DNA from: an uncultured Ruminococcus sp.
Lineage (GTDB): Bacteria; Bacillota; Clostridia; Oscillospirales; Ruminococcaceae
NCBI GenBank assembly: GCA_900550695.1
Contig: URTF01000022.1
Location: 1 to 30,389 of the forward strand
DNA length: 30,389 nucleotides
Direction of reading: 5' to 3'
Shown: piece after piece, positions 22,792 to 30,389 of the stretch
Layout of the letters: the number at the start of each line of letters is the position of its first letter
Position numbering within the stretch: position 1 is the stretch's first letter
Translations under genes and position numbers: made by a program
The notes under the pieces: model-generated
The model's input: the letters and a program-made list of their open reading frames with translations, nothing else
Database searches by the model: none
Told to the model about the DNA's origin: nothing

Positions 22792-23410
22792 TGACGTATG
22801 CCTTTCCGTCTTTAATGGTTATTTTATCCTGACAGAAGAGCGAAACAGCTTTCGGGAGGAGCTTCCACTCGACATTTTCCATTATTCTGCGCTGGAGAAT
22901 TTCGGGCGTATCGTCATTTTCGACATTGACCGTTCCCTGCAGAATTATTGCGCCTGCATCAGCCTTTTCATTGACGAAGTGGATAGTTGCACCGCTGACC
23001 TTTACGCCGTATTCAAGTGCTTTTTCGTGAACTTTAAGTCCGTAAAAGCCCTCTCCGCAGAATGACGGGATAAGCGCAGGGTGGACATTTATTATCTTAT
23101 AGGCATATTTTTTCGTCACGCACTCGTCAAGGATAGTCATAAAGCCTGCAAGCACAACGAGGTCGGCTTTTTCGCTGTCGAGCGCTTCAAGCAGAGCCTT
23201 GCTGTAGGAAACGCTGTCGGGATATTCCTTTCGTGCAATAACTTTTGTCGGGATATCCGCCTCTTTGGCACGTTCAAGGGCGTAGGCATCGGGCTTTGAG
23301 GAGATAACGCAGGTGATCTTTCCGCCCTTTATCTCTCCCCTTTTCTCCGAGTCGATGAGTGCCTGCAAATTCGTTCCGCCGCCCGAAACGAGGACAACTA
23401 TATTTTTCAC
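22784..23410 (-). CDS. purN: Phosphoribosylglycinamide formyltransferase
   Basis: Purine step 3: 10-formyl-THF-dependent formylation of GAR to FGAR. 208 residues. Motifs: VLVSGGGTNLQALID (phosphate binding), LAGFMTIL, catalytic N108 and H110 in INVHPALIPSF, and D151 in NEKADAGAII. Normal length. Sits 73 bp after purM; that gap carries a small imperfect ATTCGGAAT / ATTCCGAAT inverted pair (23441-23466) related to the 34-bp repeats. Its 3' end overlaps the methyltransferase gene. Confidence 0.97.
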   Translation of the reverse strand: MKNIVVLVSGGGTNLQALIDSEKRGEIKGGKITCVISSKPDAYALERAKEADIPTKVIARKEYPDSVSYSKALLEALDSEKADLVVLAGFMTILDECVTKKYAYKIINVHPALIPSFCGEGFYGLKVHEKALEYGVKVSGATIHFVNEKADAGAIILQGTVNVENDDTPEILQRRIMENVEWKLLPKAVSLFCQDKITIKDGKAYVNE

Positions 23411-23483
23411 GGCGCACCTCTTTCTTTATAAAATATTCGGAATCGGGAAAAAGCCAATTCCGAATATCGTTTGTTTTGCAAAT

Positions 23484-24518
23484 TTATGCGATGATAACGC
23501 CGTCGTCGCCGTTTACAAGCTCGCCGAGAACATAAGCGTCCTCGCCTGCTGCCCTGATAGCTGCGATAGCCTTGTCAACGTCGTTCTTATCAACAACAAC
23601 TGTCATACCAACGCCCATATTAAATGTGTTGAACATATCTCTTTCGGGAATTTTGCCGACAGACTGTATAACGTTGAAGATAGGAAGGACCTGAACAGCG
23701 TTTCTTTCGATCTTAACGGAAATTCCGTTCGGGAGAGAACGTGGGATATTCTCATAGAAGCCGCCGCCCGTGATGTGGCTGATAGCCTTGACATTAACAG
23801 CGTCGAGGAGCTTCATAATAGCCTTTACATAAATTTTTGTAGGAGTAAGGAGGCACTCGCCGAGGGTCGAACCGAGATCGCTGTAGTGACGGGCAAGGTT
23901 CTGCTCGTTTACTGTGAATACCTTTCTTACGAGGGAGAAGCCGTTGGAGTGAACGCCGCTCGACTTGATGCCGATCATAACGTCCCCTGCTTTCTGCGTG
24001 TCCGGCTTTAATATCTTGTCCTTGTCAACAACGCCTACGGAGAAGCCTGCGAGGTCGTATTCGTCAACGGGATAGAAACCGGGCATTTCAGCTGTTTCGC
24101 CGCCGATGAGCGCACATTCGGACTGAACGCAGCCCTCTGCAACGCCCGAAACGATGTCGGCTACCTTTTCGGGAATGTTTTTGCCGACAGCGATATAATC
24201 GAGGAAGAACTGTGGCTTTGCGCCGCAGCAGATAACATCATTCACGCACATTGCAACGCAGTCGATGCCGACAGTGTTGTGCTTATCCATAAGGAATGCG
24301 ATCTTGAGCTTTGTTCCAACGCCGTCTGTGCCCGAAACGAGAACAGGCTTGCTGATGCCCGTCATGTCAAGCTCAAAAAGACCGCCGAAGCCGCCGATGC
24401 CCGAGAGAACGCCGCTTGTCATCGTTCTTGCAACGTGAGCCTTCATAAGCTCTACTGCTTTGTAGCCTGCGGTAACGTCAACGCCTGCTTCTTTATAGCT
24501 TTCAGAAAAACTTTTCAT
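23484..24518 (-). CDS. purM: Phosphoribosylformylglycinamidine cyclo-ligase (AIR synthetase)
   Basis: Purine step 5: ATP-dependent ring closure of FGAM to AIR. 344 residues of the expected length. Motifs: [45 protein letters not shown] and [22 protein letters not shown] lies 6 bases before the ATG. It lies 101 bp downstream of the canonical purF; that gap has a CGATC/GATCG hairpin and a GC-rich stretch but no good terminator. The preceding enzyme (PurL/FGAM synthase) is not encoded in this window. Confidence 0.97.
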   Translation of the reverse strand: MKSFSESYKEAGVDVTAGYKAVELMKAHVARTMTSGVLSGIGGFGGLFELDMTGISKPVLVSGTDGVGTKLKIAFLMDKHNTVGIDCVAMCVNDVICCGAKPQFFLDYIAVGKNIPEKVADIVSGVAEGCVQSECALIGGETAEMPGFYPVDEYDLAGFSVGVVDKDKILKPDTQKAGDVMIGIKSSGVHSNGFSLVRKVFTVNEQNLARHYSDLGSTLGECLLTPTKIYVKAIMKLLDAVNVKAISHITGGGFYENIPRSLPNGISVKIERNAVQVLPIFNVIQSVGKIPERDMFNTFNMGVGMTVVVDKNDVDKAIAAIRAAGEDAYVLGELVNGDDGVIIA

Positions 24519-24619
24519 TTTTTACTCCTTTTTGAAAAACGCAGATCAAACACGTTCCCCCGCCGTTTCGGTCGCACGCTAAGGCGCTGATTCGGAACGA
24601 TCTTCAGATCGGCATTATA

Positions 24620-26044
24620 TTATTTTGTATGAATTTTGAACTCAAATTTGTCCTTTGGCATTTCGGTGGGAACTTCAACGGGATATTCGCCCGTGAAGCA
24701 GCCGTTGCAGAAGCCGCAGCCTGCGTCCTCGGCAACCTTATTAAGGTTCTCAACGCTCAGATAGCCAAGCGAATCCGCACCGATCTCCTTTGCTATCTCA
24801 TCGATCGACATTCTGCAGGCGATGAGATTCTCTCGGCTGTCGATGTCCGTGCCGAAATAGCAGGGATTCTTGAACGGCGGGCAGGAAATTCTCATGTGTA
24901 TTTCCTTTACGCCTGCCTCACGGATAAGGTTGACGATACGCTTCGAGGTCGTACCTCTTACGATGCTGTCGTCAACGAGGATAACACGCTTGTCCCTGAC
25001 GGTCTCCTTAATAACATTGAGCTTTATCTTGACGGAATTTGTGCGTTCCGTCTGGGTCGGCTGGATAAAGGTTCTGCCGACATAGCGGTTTTTGATAAAT
25101 CCTACTCCGTAGGGGATCCCCGATGCGTTGGCAAGTCCGAGTGCGGCATCAAGTCCGCTGTCGGGTACGCCGATAACTACATCAGCATCGACAGGGTGTT
25201 CCTGCCATAAGAATTCGCCTGCACGGAGTCTTGCTTTATGTACGCTGACGCCGTTTATCACGGAATCGGGACGGGCGAAATACACATATTCAAATACGCA
25301 CATATGAGATGGTCTGCCGCAGTGTCTTCTGTCCGAACGGATACCGTCACGATCGATAACTACAAGCTCGCCGGGGTCTATCTCACGGACGAACTCTGCG
25401 CCTACGCTGTCGAATGCGCAGCTTTCGGACGATACGAGCCAGCCGCCGTCTGCTGTTCTGCCGAGGCAAAGCGGACGGAAGCCATCGGGATCTCTTGCTG
25501 CGATAAGCTTTGTCGGTGACATAACGAGGATAGAGTATGCACCTCTCAATTTGCACATTGCATTGGAAACGGCAACCTCGATAGACGGGCAGCTCAGTCT
25601 TTCCTCTGTGATCGCATAAGATATGACCTCTGTATCGTTAGTGGTGTGGAAAATCGCACCTCGCATTTCGTAGGTTTCACGGAGTTCTCTTGCGTTTACA
25701 AGATTTCCGTTATGGGCAAGAGCCATAGGACCTTTAACATGGCGCACAACGAGCGGCTGTGCGTTGCTTCGGTTGGAGCTGCCCGTGGTGGAATAGCGGA
25801 CATGTCCGATAGCGGCTGTTCCGCTGCCAAGCGATTCAAGTATATCCTTTGTAAAAACATCACGGACAAGTCCGAGGTCTTTATGATAACTGAAAACGCC
25901 GTCGTCATTCAAAACTATTCCGCAGGACTCCTGACCTCTGTGCTGGAGTGCATACAGACCCATATAGGTCTGCATTGCAGCATCGGAACTGTTCGGTGTA
26001 TAAACGCCGAAAACGCCGCACTCCTCATGAATACTATCAAACAT
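24620..26044 (-). CDS. purF: Amidophosphoribosyltransferase, canonical PurF
   Basis: Purine step 1: PRPP plus glutamine to phosphoribosylamine. 474 residues. The N-terminal glutaminase is intact: short propeptide MFDSIHEE, nucleophile C9 (CGVFGVY), R83 (HVRYSTTG), N112-G113 (AHNGNL) and D137 (TTNDTEV). The PRPP site has VDDSIVRGT, and the flexible loop YVGRTFIQPTQTER is present. Cysteines in CVFEYVYFARPDS, SCPPFKNPCYFGTD and GCGFCNGC match the [4Fe-4S] ligands of Bacillus-type PurF, an oxygen-sensitive form. Starts 6 bp after the stop of a PurF paralogue, with AAGGAA in the overlap region. Confidence 0.97.
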   Translation of the reverse strand: MFDSIHEECGVFGVYTPNSSDAAMQTYMGLYALQHRGQESCGIVLNDDGVFSYHKDLGLVRDVFTKDILESLGSGTAAIGHVRYSTTGSSNRSNAQPLVVRHVKGPMALAHNGNLVNARELRETYEMRGAIFHTTNDTEVISYAITEERLSCPSIEVAVSNAMCKLRGAYSILVMSPTKLIAARDPDGFRPLCLGRTADGGWLVSSESCAFDSVGAEFVREIDPGELVVIDRDGIRSDRRHCGRPSHMCVFEYVYFARPDSVINGVSVHKARLRAGEFLWQEHPVDADVVIGVPDSGLDAALGLANASGIPYGVGFIKNRYVGRTFIQPTQTERTNSVKIKLNVIKETVRDKRVILVDDSIVRGTTSKRIVNLIREAGVKEIHMRISCPPFKNPCYFGTDIDSRENLIACRMSIDEIAKEIGADSLGYLSVENLNKVAEDAGCGFCNGCFTGEYPVEVPTEMPKDKFEFKIHTK

Positions 26045-26050
26045 AGGAAA

Positions 26051-27472
26051 TCATTCCTTTCCGTTCCAGCAGTATGTGCAGAGCTTGCAGCCGTCAAGTC
26101 CGATCGCCTTTATCGTTCCGTCAAGTGACTGGAATTCGAGCGAGGTGAGCTTTAAGCGGCGGCATATCTCTTCACGGAGAATTTTGCCTCTTTCGGTGTT
26201 TGTGTCGCTGTATTCGTCGATATATTTAAGTCCGTCAGCGCCCTCCTGCTCATCGATTATCTGTCTTGCGATGAGTTCAAGCTCGGAGGTGCTTCGTGAG
26301 AAGTTCAGGTACTTGCAGCCGAACATTATCGGAGGGCAAGCCGAACGCATATGAACTTCCTTTGCGCCGTTTGCATAGAGGAATTCGACCGTTTCACGCA
26401 TCTGTGTTCCTCTTACGATGCTGTCGTCAACAAAGAGCAGCTTTTTGCCCTCGATAAGCTCGTGTACGGGGATAAGCTTCATCTTTGCAACTTTATTTCT
26501 CATAGACTGGCTGGTCGGCATAAAGCTTCTCGGCCAAGTCGGTGTATATTTGATGAATGGACGTGCGAACGGGATACCGCTGCGGTTCGCATAGCCGATA
26601 GCGTGGGGAATTCCCGAATCGGGAACGCCGCAGACATAGTCAACATCGGGCAGGCAGCCTTTTTCGATGTCGTGTTCAGCCATGATCTCGCCGTTTCTCG
26701 TTCTCATCGTTTCAACGGTAACGCCCTCATAAACAGAGTTCGGATATCCGTAATAAGTCCAGAGGAACGAGCATATCTTCATATCCTTTCCGCCGCCGTA
26801 AAGCACTTCGCATTTATCCGAGGTGAGCTTTACTATCTCGCCGGGAAGAAGCTCACGGTAGGTTTCATAGCCAAGCTTCTGGAATGCGAATGATTCGAGG
26901 GAAAGGCAGAAGCCGTCGCTTCTCTTACCTATTATAATAGGAAGTCTGCCGAGCTTGTCCCTTGCGGCGATGATGCCGTCGCTCGTCATGAGCATAAGGG
27001 ACATTGAACCCTCGATTTTTTCCTGCGCATATCTGATGCCGTCAACGATCGAGCTTTTCTGTGCGATAAGCGCACCGATGAGCGAGCTGGAGTTTACGTT
27101 TCCGCTGCTCATTACTTCAAAGCTTTCCGAGCAGCTGTTAAGTATCTCGTCACAAAGTGCGGCACCGTTTTTGATGATGCCGACTGTGCAGACAGCGTAC
27201 AGACCGAGCTTTGAACGAACGAGGATAGGCTGCGGATCGGAGTCGCTGATGCAGCCGATGCAGATATTACCCCTCATTCCCTCGATATCGCTCTCAAACT
27301 TCGTTCTGAAAGGTGAATTTTCGATCGAATGGATACTTCTCTGGAAGCCGAGTTCGGGGGAATATGCGGTCATGCCGCCTCTGCGAGTGCCGAGGTGGGA
27401 GTGGTAGTCTGTGCCGAAGAAAACGTCGCTTATGCAGTCGTTATGCGAAACTGCTCCGAAAAATCCGCCCAT
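26051..27472 (-). CDS. PurF paralogue with degenerate glutaminase domain
   Basis: 473-residue homologue of PurF placed directly before it. The N-terminus is MGGFFGAVSH, so the cysteine nucleophile of CGVFG is replaced by glycine and there is no propeptide. The RYSTTG, HNGNL and NDTE motifs that hold glutamine are replaced by CISDSDPQP, VGIIKNGA and GNVNSS. The phosphoribosyltransferase half is kept: GVPDSGIPHAIGYANRSG and FVDDSIVRGT (347-356). Fe-S-type cysteines remain at C234, C379 and C462/C465/C468. It follows the purC stop by 2 bp with GGAG inside the purC end, so it is coupled. It may be an ammonia-using transferase, a regulatory subunit of PurF, or act on another amine. Family known; this role is inference. 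Confidence 0.9.
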   Translation of the reverse strand: MGGFFGAVSHNDCISDVFFGTDYHSHLGTRRGGMTAYSPELGFQRSIHSIENSPFRTKFESDIEGMRGNICIGCISDSDPQPILVRSKLGLYAVCTVGIIKNGAALCDEILNSCSESFEVMSSGNVNSSSLIGALIAQKSSIVDGIRYAQEKIEGSMSLMLMTSDGIIAARDKLGRLPIIIGKRSDGFCLSLESFAFQKLGYETYRELLPGEIVKLTSDKCEVLYGGGKDMKICSFLWTYYGYPNSVYEGVTVETMRTRNGEIMAEHDIEKGCLPDVDYVCGVPDSGIPHAIGYANRSGIPFARPFIKYTPTWPRSFMPTSQSMRNKVAKMKLIPVHELIEGKKLLFVDDSIVRGTQMRETVEFLYANGAKEVHMRSACPPIMFGCKYLNFSRSTSELELIARQIIDEQEGADGLKYIDEYSDTNTERGKILREEICRRLKLTSLEFQSLDGTIKAIGLDGCKLCTYCWNGKE

Positions 27473-27474
27473 GC

Positions 27475-28191
27475 TTATTCTCCGAAAATACGCTTCATCA
27501 TTTCCTGATAAGCCTCTTCTACGCCGCCCATATCACGGCGGAATCTGTCCTTATCGAGCTTTTCGTGGGTCTTGCTGTCCCAGAAACGACAGGTATCGGG
27601 AGAAATTTCGTCAGCGAGGATAATTTTGCCGTGGAATCTGCCGAATTCGATCTTGAAGTCGATGAGGTCAATGCCGATATTCTTGAAGAAGCCGAGCATA
27701 AACTCATTTACCTTGAAAGCATACTTTGTGATGTCGTCGATCTCTTCCTGAGTTGCAAGTCCAAGACCGAGAGCATAGTAATCATTGATGAACGGGTCGC
27801 CGAGGTCATCATTCTTGTAGGAGAATTCGAGTGTCGGTCTTTTGAGAGGAGTACCCTCTGCGATGCCAAGCTTCTTGGAGAAGCTGCCTGCTGCAACGTT
27901 ACGAACGATAACTTCGAGCGGAACGATCTCAACGTGCTTAACGAGTGTTTCACGGTCGGAAAGCTCTTCAACGAGGTGAGTAGGAACGCCTGCAGCTTCG
28001 AGCTGCTTGAACATAAAGTTTGTCATCTTGTTGTTGACAACTCCCTTGCCTCTGATAGTGCCTTTCTTTTCGCCGTTGAAAGCTGTCGCATCGTCCTTGT
28101 AGTCAACGATAACGTAGTCAGGGTCGTTGGTTGCGAATACTTTCTTTGCCTTGCCCTCATAGAGCTGTTCTGCCTTTACAATGTTTTCCAT
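27475..28191 (-). CDS. purC: SAICAR synthetase
   Basis: Purine step 7: ATP-dependent joining of aspartate to CAIR. 238 residues, single-domain bacterial form. Motifs: [11 protein letters not shown] near the N-terminus, [23 protein letters not shown] (substrate binding), [11 protein letters not shown] and [14 protein letters not shown]. Good GGAGG before the ATG. 133 bp after purE, a gap filled by a long inverted repeat; its stop is 2 bp from the start of the PurF paralogue. Confidence 0.97.
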   Translation of the reverse strand: MENIVKAEQLYEGKAKKVFATNDPDYVIVDYKDDATAFNGEKKGTIRGKGVVNNKMTNFMFKQLEAAGVPTHLVEELSDRETLVKHVEIVPLEVIVRNVAAGSFSKKLGIAEGTPLKRPTLEFSYKNDDLGDPFINDYYALGLGLATQEEIDDITKYAFKVNEFMLGFFKNIGIDLIDFKIEFGRFHGKIILADEISPDTCRFWDSKTHEKLDKDRFRRDMGGVEEAYQEMMKRIFGE

Positions 28192-28221
28192 AATTTATTC
28201 CTCCATTAATTGATCACAAGA

Positions 28222-28331
28222 TTATAATACTAATTTTTAATCAAAGTGTAGACAAAAAATCGGTGCAAAATCCATATATTCGAGATTTTGCTTGATTTTT
28301 TGTACACTTTCAGTTTAAAAATTATTATAAA
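28222..28331 (-). promoter_or_regulatory. Long hairpin spanning the purE-purC gap
   Basis: Nested inverted repeats across almost the whole intergenic region: outer TAATTTTTAA/TTAAAAATTA (28231-28240, 28315-28324) extended by TTATAATA/TATTATAA, middle AAAGTGT/ACACTTT (28243-28249, 28304-28310) with ACAAAAAATC/GATTTTTTGT, and inner GCAAAATC/GATTTTGC. The outer arm overlaps the purE stop codon. It could be an RNase processing or stability element, or a leaky terminator that sets the purE to purC ratio. Confidence 0.65.
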
Positions 28332-28822
28332 TTGTTGAGTTCAGACTGAAGCTTTGCGTCCTTAGCCTTAACGCCCTCAAGCATTTCGGTCTTCGCATTT
28401 TCAAGCTTTTCGGCAAGAGCCTCGTCCGAAAGAGCGAGCATCTGGACTGCAAGGATAGCAGCGTTCTTTGCGCCGTCGATAGCAACGGTAGCAACAGGGA
28501 TACCGCTTGGCATCATAACAGTAGCAAGGAGTGCGTCCATACCGTCAAGTGCTGCGGACTTGCAGGGAATACCGATAACAGGAAGAGTAGTATGACCTGC
28601 AACGACACCCGCAAGGTGAGCAGCCATTCCGGCGGCACAGATAATCACACCAAAGCCGTTTGCCTTTGCATTGGAAGCAAACTCGCTTGCAAGCTGCGGT
28701 GAACGGTGAGCGGACATAACATGACATTCATAGGGAACGCCGTAAGCTTTCAGCTCATCGATCGCTTTTCTGACAATAGGCAGATCGCTGTCGCTGCCCA
28801 TAATGATAGCAACCTTTTTCAT
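28325..28822 (-). CDS. purE: N5-carboxyaminoimidazole ribonucleotide mutase (class I PurE)
   Basis: Purine carboxylation step: converts N5-CAIR to CAIR. 165 residues, octameric Rossmann-like family. GSDSDLP (residues 9-15), catalytic-region MSAHRSP (H39), [16 protein letters not shown] and [29 protein letters not shown] are all present. Class I enzymes work with PurK, which is not in this window. AGGAGG about 6 bases before the ATG. First gene of the purine operon, about 206 bases after the predicted transcription start, with an intrinsic terminator in the leader. Confidence 0.97.
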   Translation of the reverse strand: MKKVAIIMGSDSDLPIVRKAIDELKAYGVPYECHVMSAHRSPQLASEFASNAKANGFGVIICAAGMAAHLAGVVAGHTTLPVIGIPCKSAALDGMDALLATVMMPSGIPVATVAIDGAKNAAILAVQMLALSDEALAEKLENAKTEMLEGVKAKDAKLQSELNNL

Positions 28823-28886
28823 AAAAAACCTCCTGCAAAACTTAAAAATACTATAAGAAAACGCTTTTTGACATTTTCCAAAAAAT

Positions 28887-28917
28887 ATAAAAAGCTGCGA
28901 AACAATGATTTCACAGC
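28887..28917 (-). terminator. Intrinsic terminator inside the purE leader
   Basis: On the minus strand GCTGTGAAA / TTTCGCAGC (plus 28909-28917, 28894-28902) forms a 9-bp stem with one G-U pair and a 6-base loop, followed by TTTTT. It lies 65 bases before the purE ATG and downstream of a strong promoter, so it must be bypassed to express the operon. An alternative hairpin ACAG/CTGT just upstream would break its 5' arm. Confidence 0.8.
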
Positions 28918-29028
28918 AATTTTAGCCTGTAGTTATAGTAAGATCATAGGAAAAACGGGGTTCGGACACACTGAGAGGGATGAAAAAAATTTAAACACGG
29001 CAAGCTCCCCCTTTAAAAATAATCAACT
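28918..29028 (-). ncRNA. Purine operon leader RNA or independent small RNA
   Basis: Segment between the predicted start (about 29028) and the terminator; the short transcript would be about 140 bases. It can fold GGGGGA with TCCCTC, or pair the same GGGG with AACCCC, giving mutually exclusive forms. GCC(G)TGT can pair with ACAGGC. A CCGAAC core like the Gram-positive PurBox lies at 28960-28965. It does not show the conserved core of the guanine/adenine riboswitch or the ykkC-type PRPP riboswitch as I know them. A 6S-like RNA is an alternative but the length is short for that. Confidence 0.45.
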
Positions 29029-29034
29029 ATTCTT

Positions 29035-29063
29035 ATTTTACTTTATTTTAATGACTATTTCAA
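29035..29063 (-). promoter_or_regulatory. Promoter of the purine operon / leader RNA
   Basis: Minus-strand TTGAAA (plus 29058-29063), 17-bp spacer, TAAAAT (29035-29040), in an AT-rich surround. Divergent from and about 50 bp apart from the ferredoxin promoter. Confidence 0.75.
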
Positions 29064-29111
29064 GTCCTAATCGAAAATATTTTAAATTTTATATAAATTA
29101 CAAAATATATC

Positions 29112-29140
29112 TTGCAATTTCATAATTGATATGCTATAAT
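29112..29140 (+). promoter_or_regulatory. Promoter of the ferredoxin gene
   Basis: TTGCAA (29112-29117), 17-bp spacer, TATAAT (29135-29140) with extended TG (TGCTATAAT). Expected start near 29147, 45 bases before the ATG. Confidence 0.85.
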
Positions 29141-29191
29141 GACGAATGAAGGAAAGCCCTATTTCCTAATACTTATGGGAGGTGTCATACT

Positions 29192-29362
29192 ATGGCATAC
29201 AAAATTTCAGATGAATGCATCATGTGCGGAGCTTGTGCAGACGGTTGTCCCGTTGGCGCTATCACAGAGGGTGACGGCAAATACGTTATCGACGCTGACA
29301 AGTGCATCGATTGCGGCGCTTGTGCAGGTACTTGTCCTGTTGGCGCTCCTGCTGAAGCATAA
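29192..29362 (+). CDS. 2[4Fe-4S] clostridial-type ferredoxin
   Basis: Small electron carrier of 56 residues, the classic clostridial ferredoxin length. Two CxxCxxCxxxCP clusters are complete: CIMCGACADGCPVGAI near the N-terminus and CIDCGACAGTCPVGAP near the C-terminus, eight cysteines in all. Each half follows the typical pseudo-twofold repeat. Strong GGGAGG 9 bases upstream, own promoter and terminator, so a monocistronic and probably highly expressed gene. It would shuttle low-potential electrons between pyruvate:ferredoxin oxidoreductase, hydrogenase and similar enzymes; none of these partners is in the window. Confidence 0.97.
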   Translation: MAYKISDECIMCGACADGCPVGAITEGDGKYVIDADKCIDCGACAGTCPVGAPAEA

Positions 29363-29377
29363 TTTAATTTAAACAAA

Positions 29378-29415
29378 AAACAGCGCTGTCGGTTTCGGCA
29401 GCGCTGTTTCTTTTT
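29378..29415 (+). terminator. Intrinsic terminator of the ferredoxin gene
   Basis: 11-bp stem AAACAGCGCTG / CAGCGCTGTTT (29378-29388, 29399-29409) followed by CTTTTT, 15 bp after the stop. Confidence 0.9.
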
Positions 29416-29433
29416 ATGTAACCGAATTAAACA

Positions 29434-29465
29434 AAAACGCTCTTGCCGATTACCCGACAAGAGCG
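29434..29465 (-). terminator. Intrinsic terminator of tuf
   Basis: On the minus strand CGCTCTTG / CAAGAGCG (plus 29458-29465, 29439-29446) with partial extension of the stem, followed by TTTTTG, about 60 bp after the tuf stop. Confidence 0.85.
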
Positions 29466-29526
29466 AATTTTATTTACGAATCAAACGTAATGTTAAGGAA
29501 ACGAATTAAATATTCGACGAATAAAC

Positions 29527-30389
29527 TTATTCGTTGATACCTGTAACAACGCCTGAACCTACTGTTCTACCACCTTCACGGATAGCGAAACGGAGGCCTT
29601 CTTCGATAGCGATAGGAGTGATAAGCTCAACGTCCATAGATACGTTATCGCCAGGCATGCACATTTCCTTATCAGCAGGAAGAGTGATTACGCCGGTAAC
29701 GTCAGTTGTTCTGAAGTAGAACTGAGGTCTGTAGTTGTTGAAGAAAGGAGTATGACGGCCGCCTTCTTCTTTCTTAAGAACGTAAACCTGACCCTTGAAC
29801 TTTGTGTGTGGGTGAATGGAGCCCGGCTTACAAAGAACCTGGCCTCTTTCGATTTCGTTTCTCTGGATACCACGGAGAAGAGCACCGATGTTATCGCCTG
29901 CCTCAGCGTAGTCAAGGATCTTTCTGAACATTTCGATACCGGTTACAACTGTCTTAGCTCTTTCAGTTGTAAGACCAATGATCTCAACTTCATCACCGGT
30001 CTTGAGCTGGCCTCTTTCAACTCTACCTGTAGCAACTGTACCACGACCTGTGATCGTGAATACGTCCTCGACAGGCATAAGGAAAGGAAGGTCTGCCTTA
30101 CGGTCAGGTGTAGGAATATAAGTGTCAACAGCATCCATGAGTTCAAGGATAGGAGCGTAAGCAGGATCGCTGAGGTCATCGGGAGCCATAAGAGCCTGGT
30201 AAGCAGAACCCTTGATGATAGGTGTATCATCTCCGGGGAATTCATACTTGTCAAGTGTTTCACGGATATCCATTTCAACGAGTTCGAGAAGCTCAGGATC
30301 GTCAACCTGGTCGCACTTGTTCATGAATACAACGATGTAAGGAACGCCAACCTGACGAGCAAGAAGGAGATGCTCCTTAGTCTGAGCCA
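29527..30389 (-). CDS. tuf: Elongation factor Tu (partial, N-terminus beyond window)
   Basis: C-terminal about 287 residues of EF-Tu, the GTPase that delivers aminoacyl-tRNA to the ribosome. The frame stays open to the right edge (residues [20 protein letters not shown]), so the G1-G3 motifs are off the window, but the guanine-specificity MNKCDQVDD (NKxD) is present. Domain II has [20 protein letters not shown] and domain III has [24 protein letters not shown], followed by the normal ending [17 protein letters not shown]. fusA, its usual upstream neighbour, would lie outside. Confidence 0.98.
   Translation of the reverse strand, partial: AQTKEHLLLARQVGVPYIVVFMNKCDQVDDPELLELVEMDIRETLDKYEFPGDDTPIIKGSAYQALMAPDDLSDPAYAPILELMDAVDTYIPTPDRKADLPFLMPVEDVFTITGRGTVATGRVERGQLKTGDEVEIIGLTTERAKTVVTGIEMFRKILDYAEAGDNIGALLRGIQRNEIERGQVLCKPGSIHPHTKFKGQVYVLKKEEGGRHTPFFNNYRPQFYFRTTDVTGVITLPADKEMCMPGDNVSMDVELITPIAIEEGLRFAIREGGRTVGSGVVTGINE

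Noticed and set aside
24614..24640. TATAAT on the minus strand near the purF stop as an internal promoter for purM-purD
   Set aside because: No -35 hexamer at 16-18 bp spacing; AT-rich sequence alone explains the hexamer.
27313..28209. 298-codon plus-strand open frame across purC
   Set aside because: Antisense to purC and the PurF paralogue, both of which have complete family motifs.
28823..29100. Guanine/adenine or PRPP (ykkC) riboswitch in the purE leader
   Set aside because: Read on the minus strand, the conserved cores I know for these classes are not present; only an unclassified leader with a terminator is supported.
29139..29372. 77-codon open frame over the ferredoxin gene
   Set aside because: Wrong frame; the 56-residue frame starting at 29192 has eight cysteines in two perfect ferredoxin motifs and a strong ribosome binding site.

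Overview
The window looks like chromosomal DNA of an anaerobic low-to-mid-GC Firmicute, most like the Ruminococcus / Oscillospiraceae group. This is inferred from AGGAGG-type ribosome binding sites, near-consensus TTGACA/TATAAT promoters, the Clostridia-typical DUF4364 protein, a 2[4Fe-4S] ferredoxin, an iron alcohol dehydrogenase, an Fe-S-type PurF and a split PurH. I cannot name a species.

Layout. Bases 1-1.5k are the end of an integrated mobile element: decayed replication-protein remnants and a tyrosine integrase facing the 3' end of rpsI. 1.56-2.5k is the rplM-rpsI ribosomal operon (minus) behind a perfect consensus promoter. 2.8-9.07k (plus) holds a leucine-rich-repeat lipoprotein, then aroF-aroB-aroA-aroC (four steps of the shikimate pathway) and a DUF4364 protein. 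9.07-15.04k contains two inverted copies of a structured ~360-bp repeat (R1, R2). They flank a PcrA-type helicase, a FucO-like alcohol dehydrogenase, a small unknown protein and a nitroreductase. 15.04-17.4k (minus) is an AI-2E-family membrane protein followed by nadA. 17.46-18.39k is a thioredoxin reductase-like flavoprotein whose last residues are encoded by a repeat. 18.6-28.8k (minus) is a ten-gene purine operon in the order purE, purC, a purF paralogue, purF, purM, purN, a methyltransferase, a PurO-like IMP cyclohydrolase, a stand-alone AICAR transformylase and purD. 29.19k carries a small ferredoxin (plus). The right edge is the 3' two-thirds of tuf (minus).

The purine operon is the most informative region. 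It encodes PRPP-to-IMP steps 1, 2, 3, 5, 6 (carboxylation), 7, 9 and 10; purL/Q/S, purB and purK are not in the window. It carries two adjacent PurF-like proteins: one canonical, and one whose glutaminase domain has lost the catalytic cysteine and the visible glutamine-binding motifs while keeping the PRPP motif and the Fe-S cysteines. The last two steps, normally one bifunctional PurH, are split between an archaeal-type PurO and a separate transformylase. A promoter plus intrinsic terminator upstream of purE suggests leader attenuation or a small RNA.

The second theme is repeats. 34-bp elements sit at or within 5 bp of the stop codons of several genes. R1 and R2 begin at the stop codons of the genes they follow, and their hairpins appear to be kept by compensating changes. 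No CRISPR array, tRNA, rRNA or complete transposase was seen.
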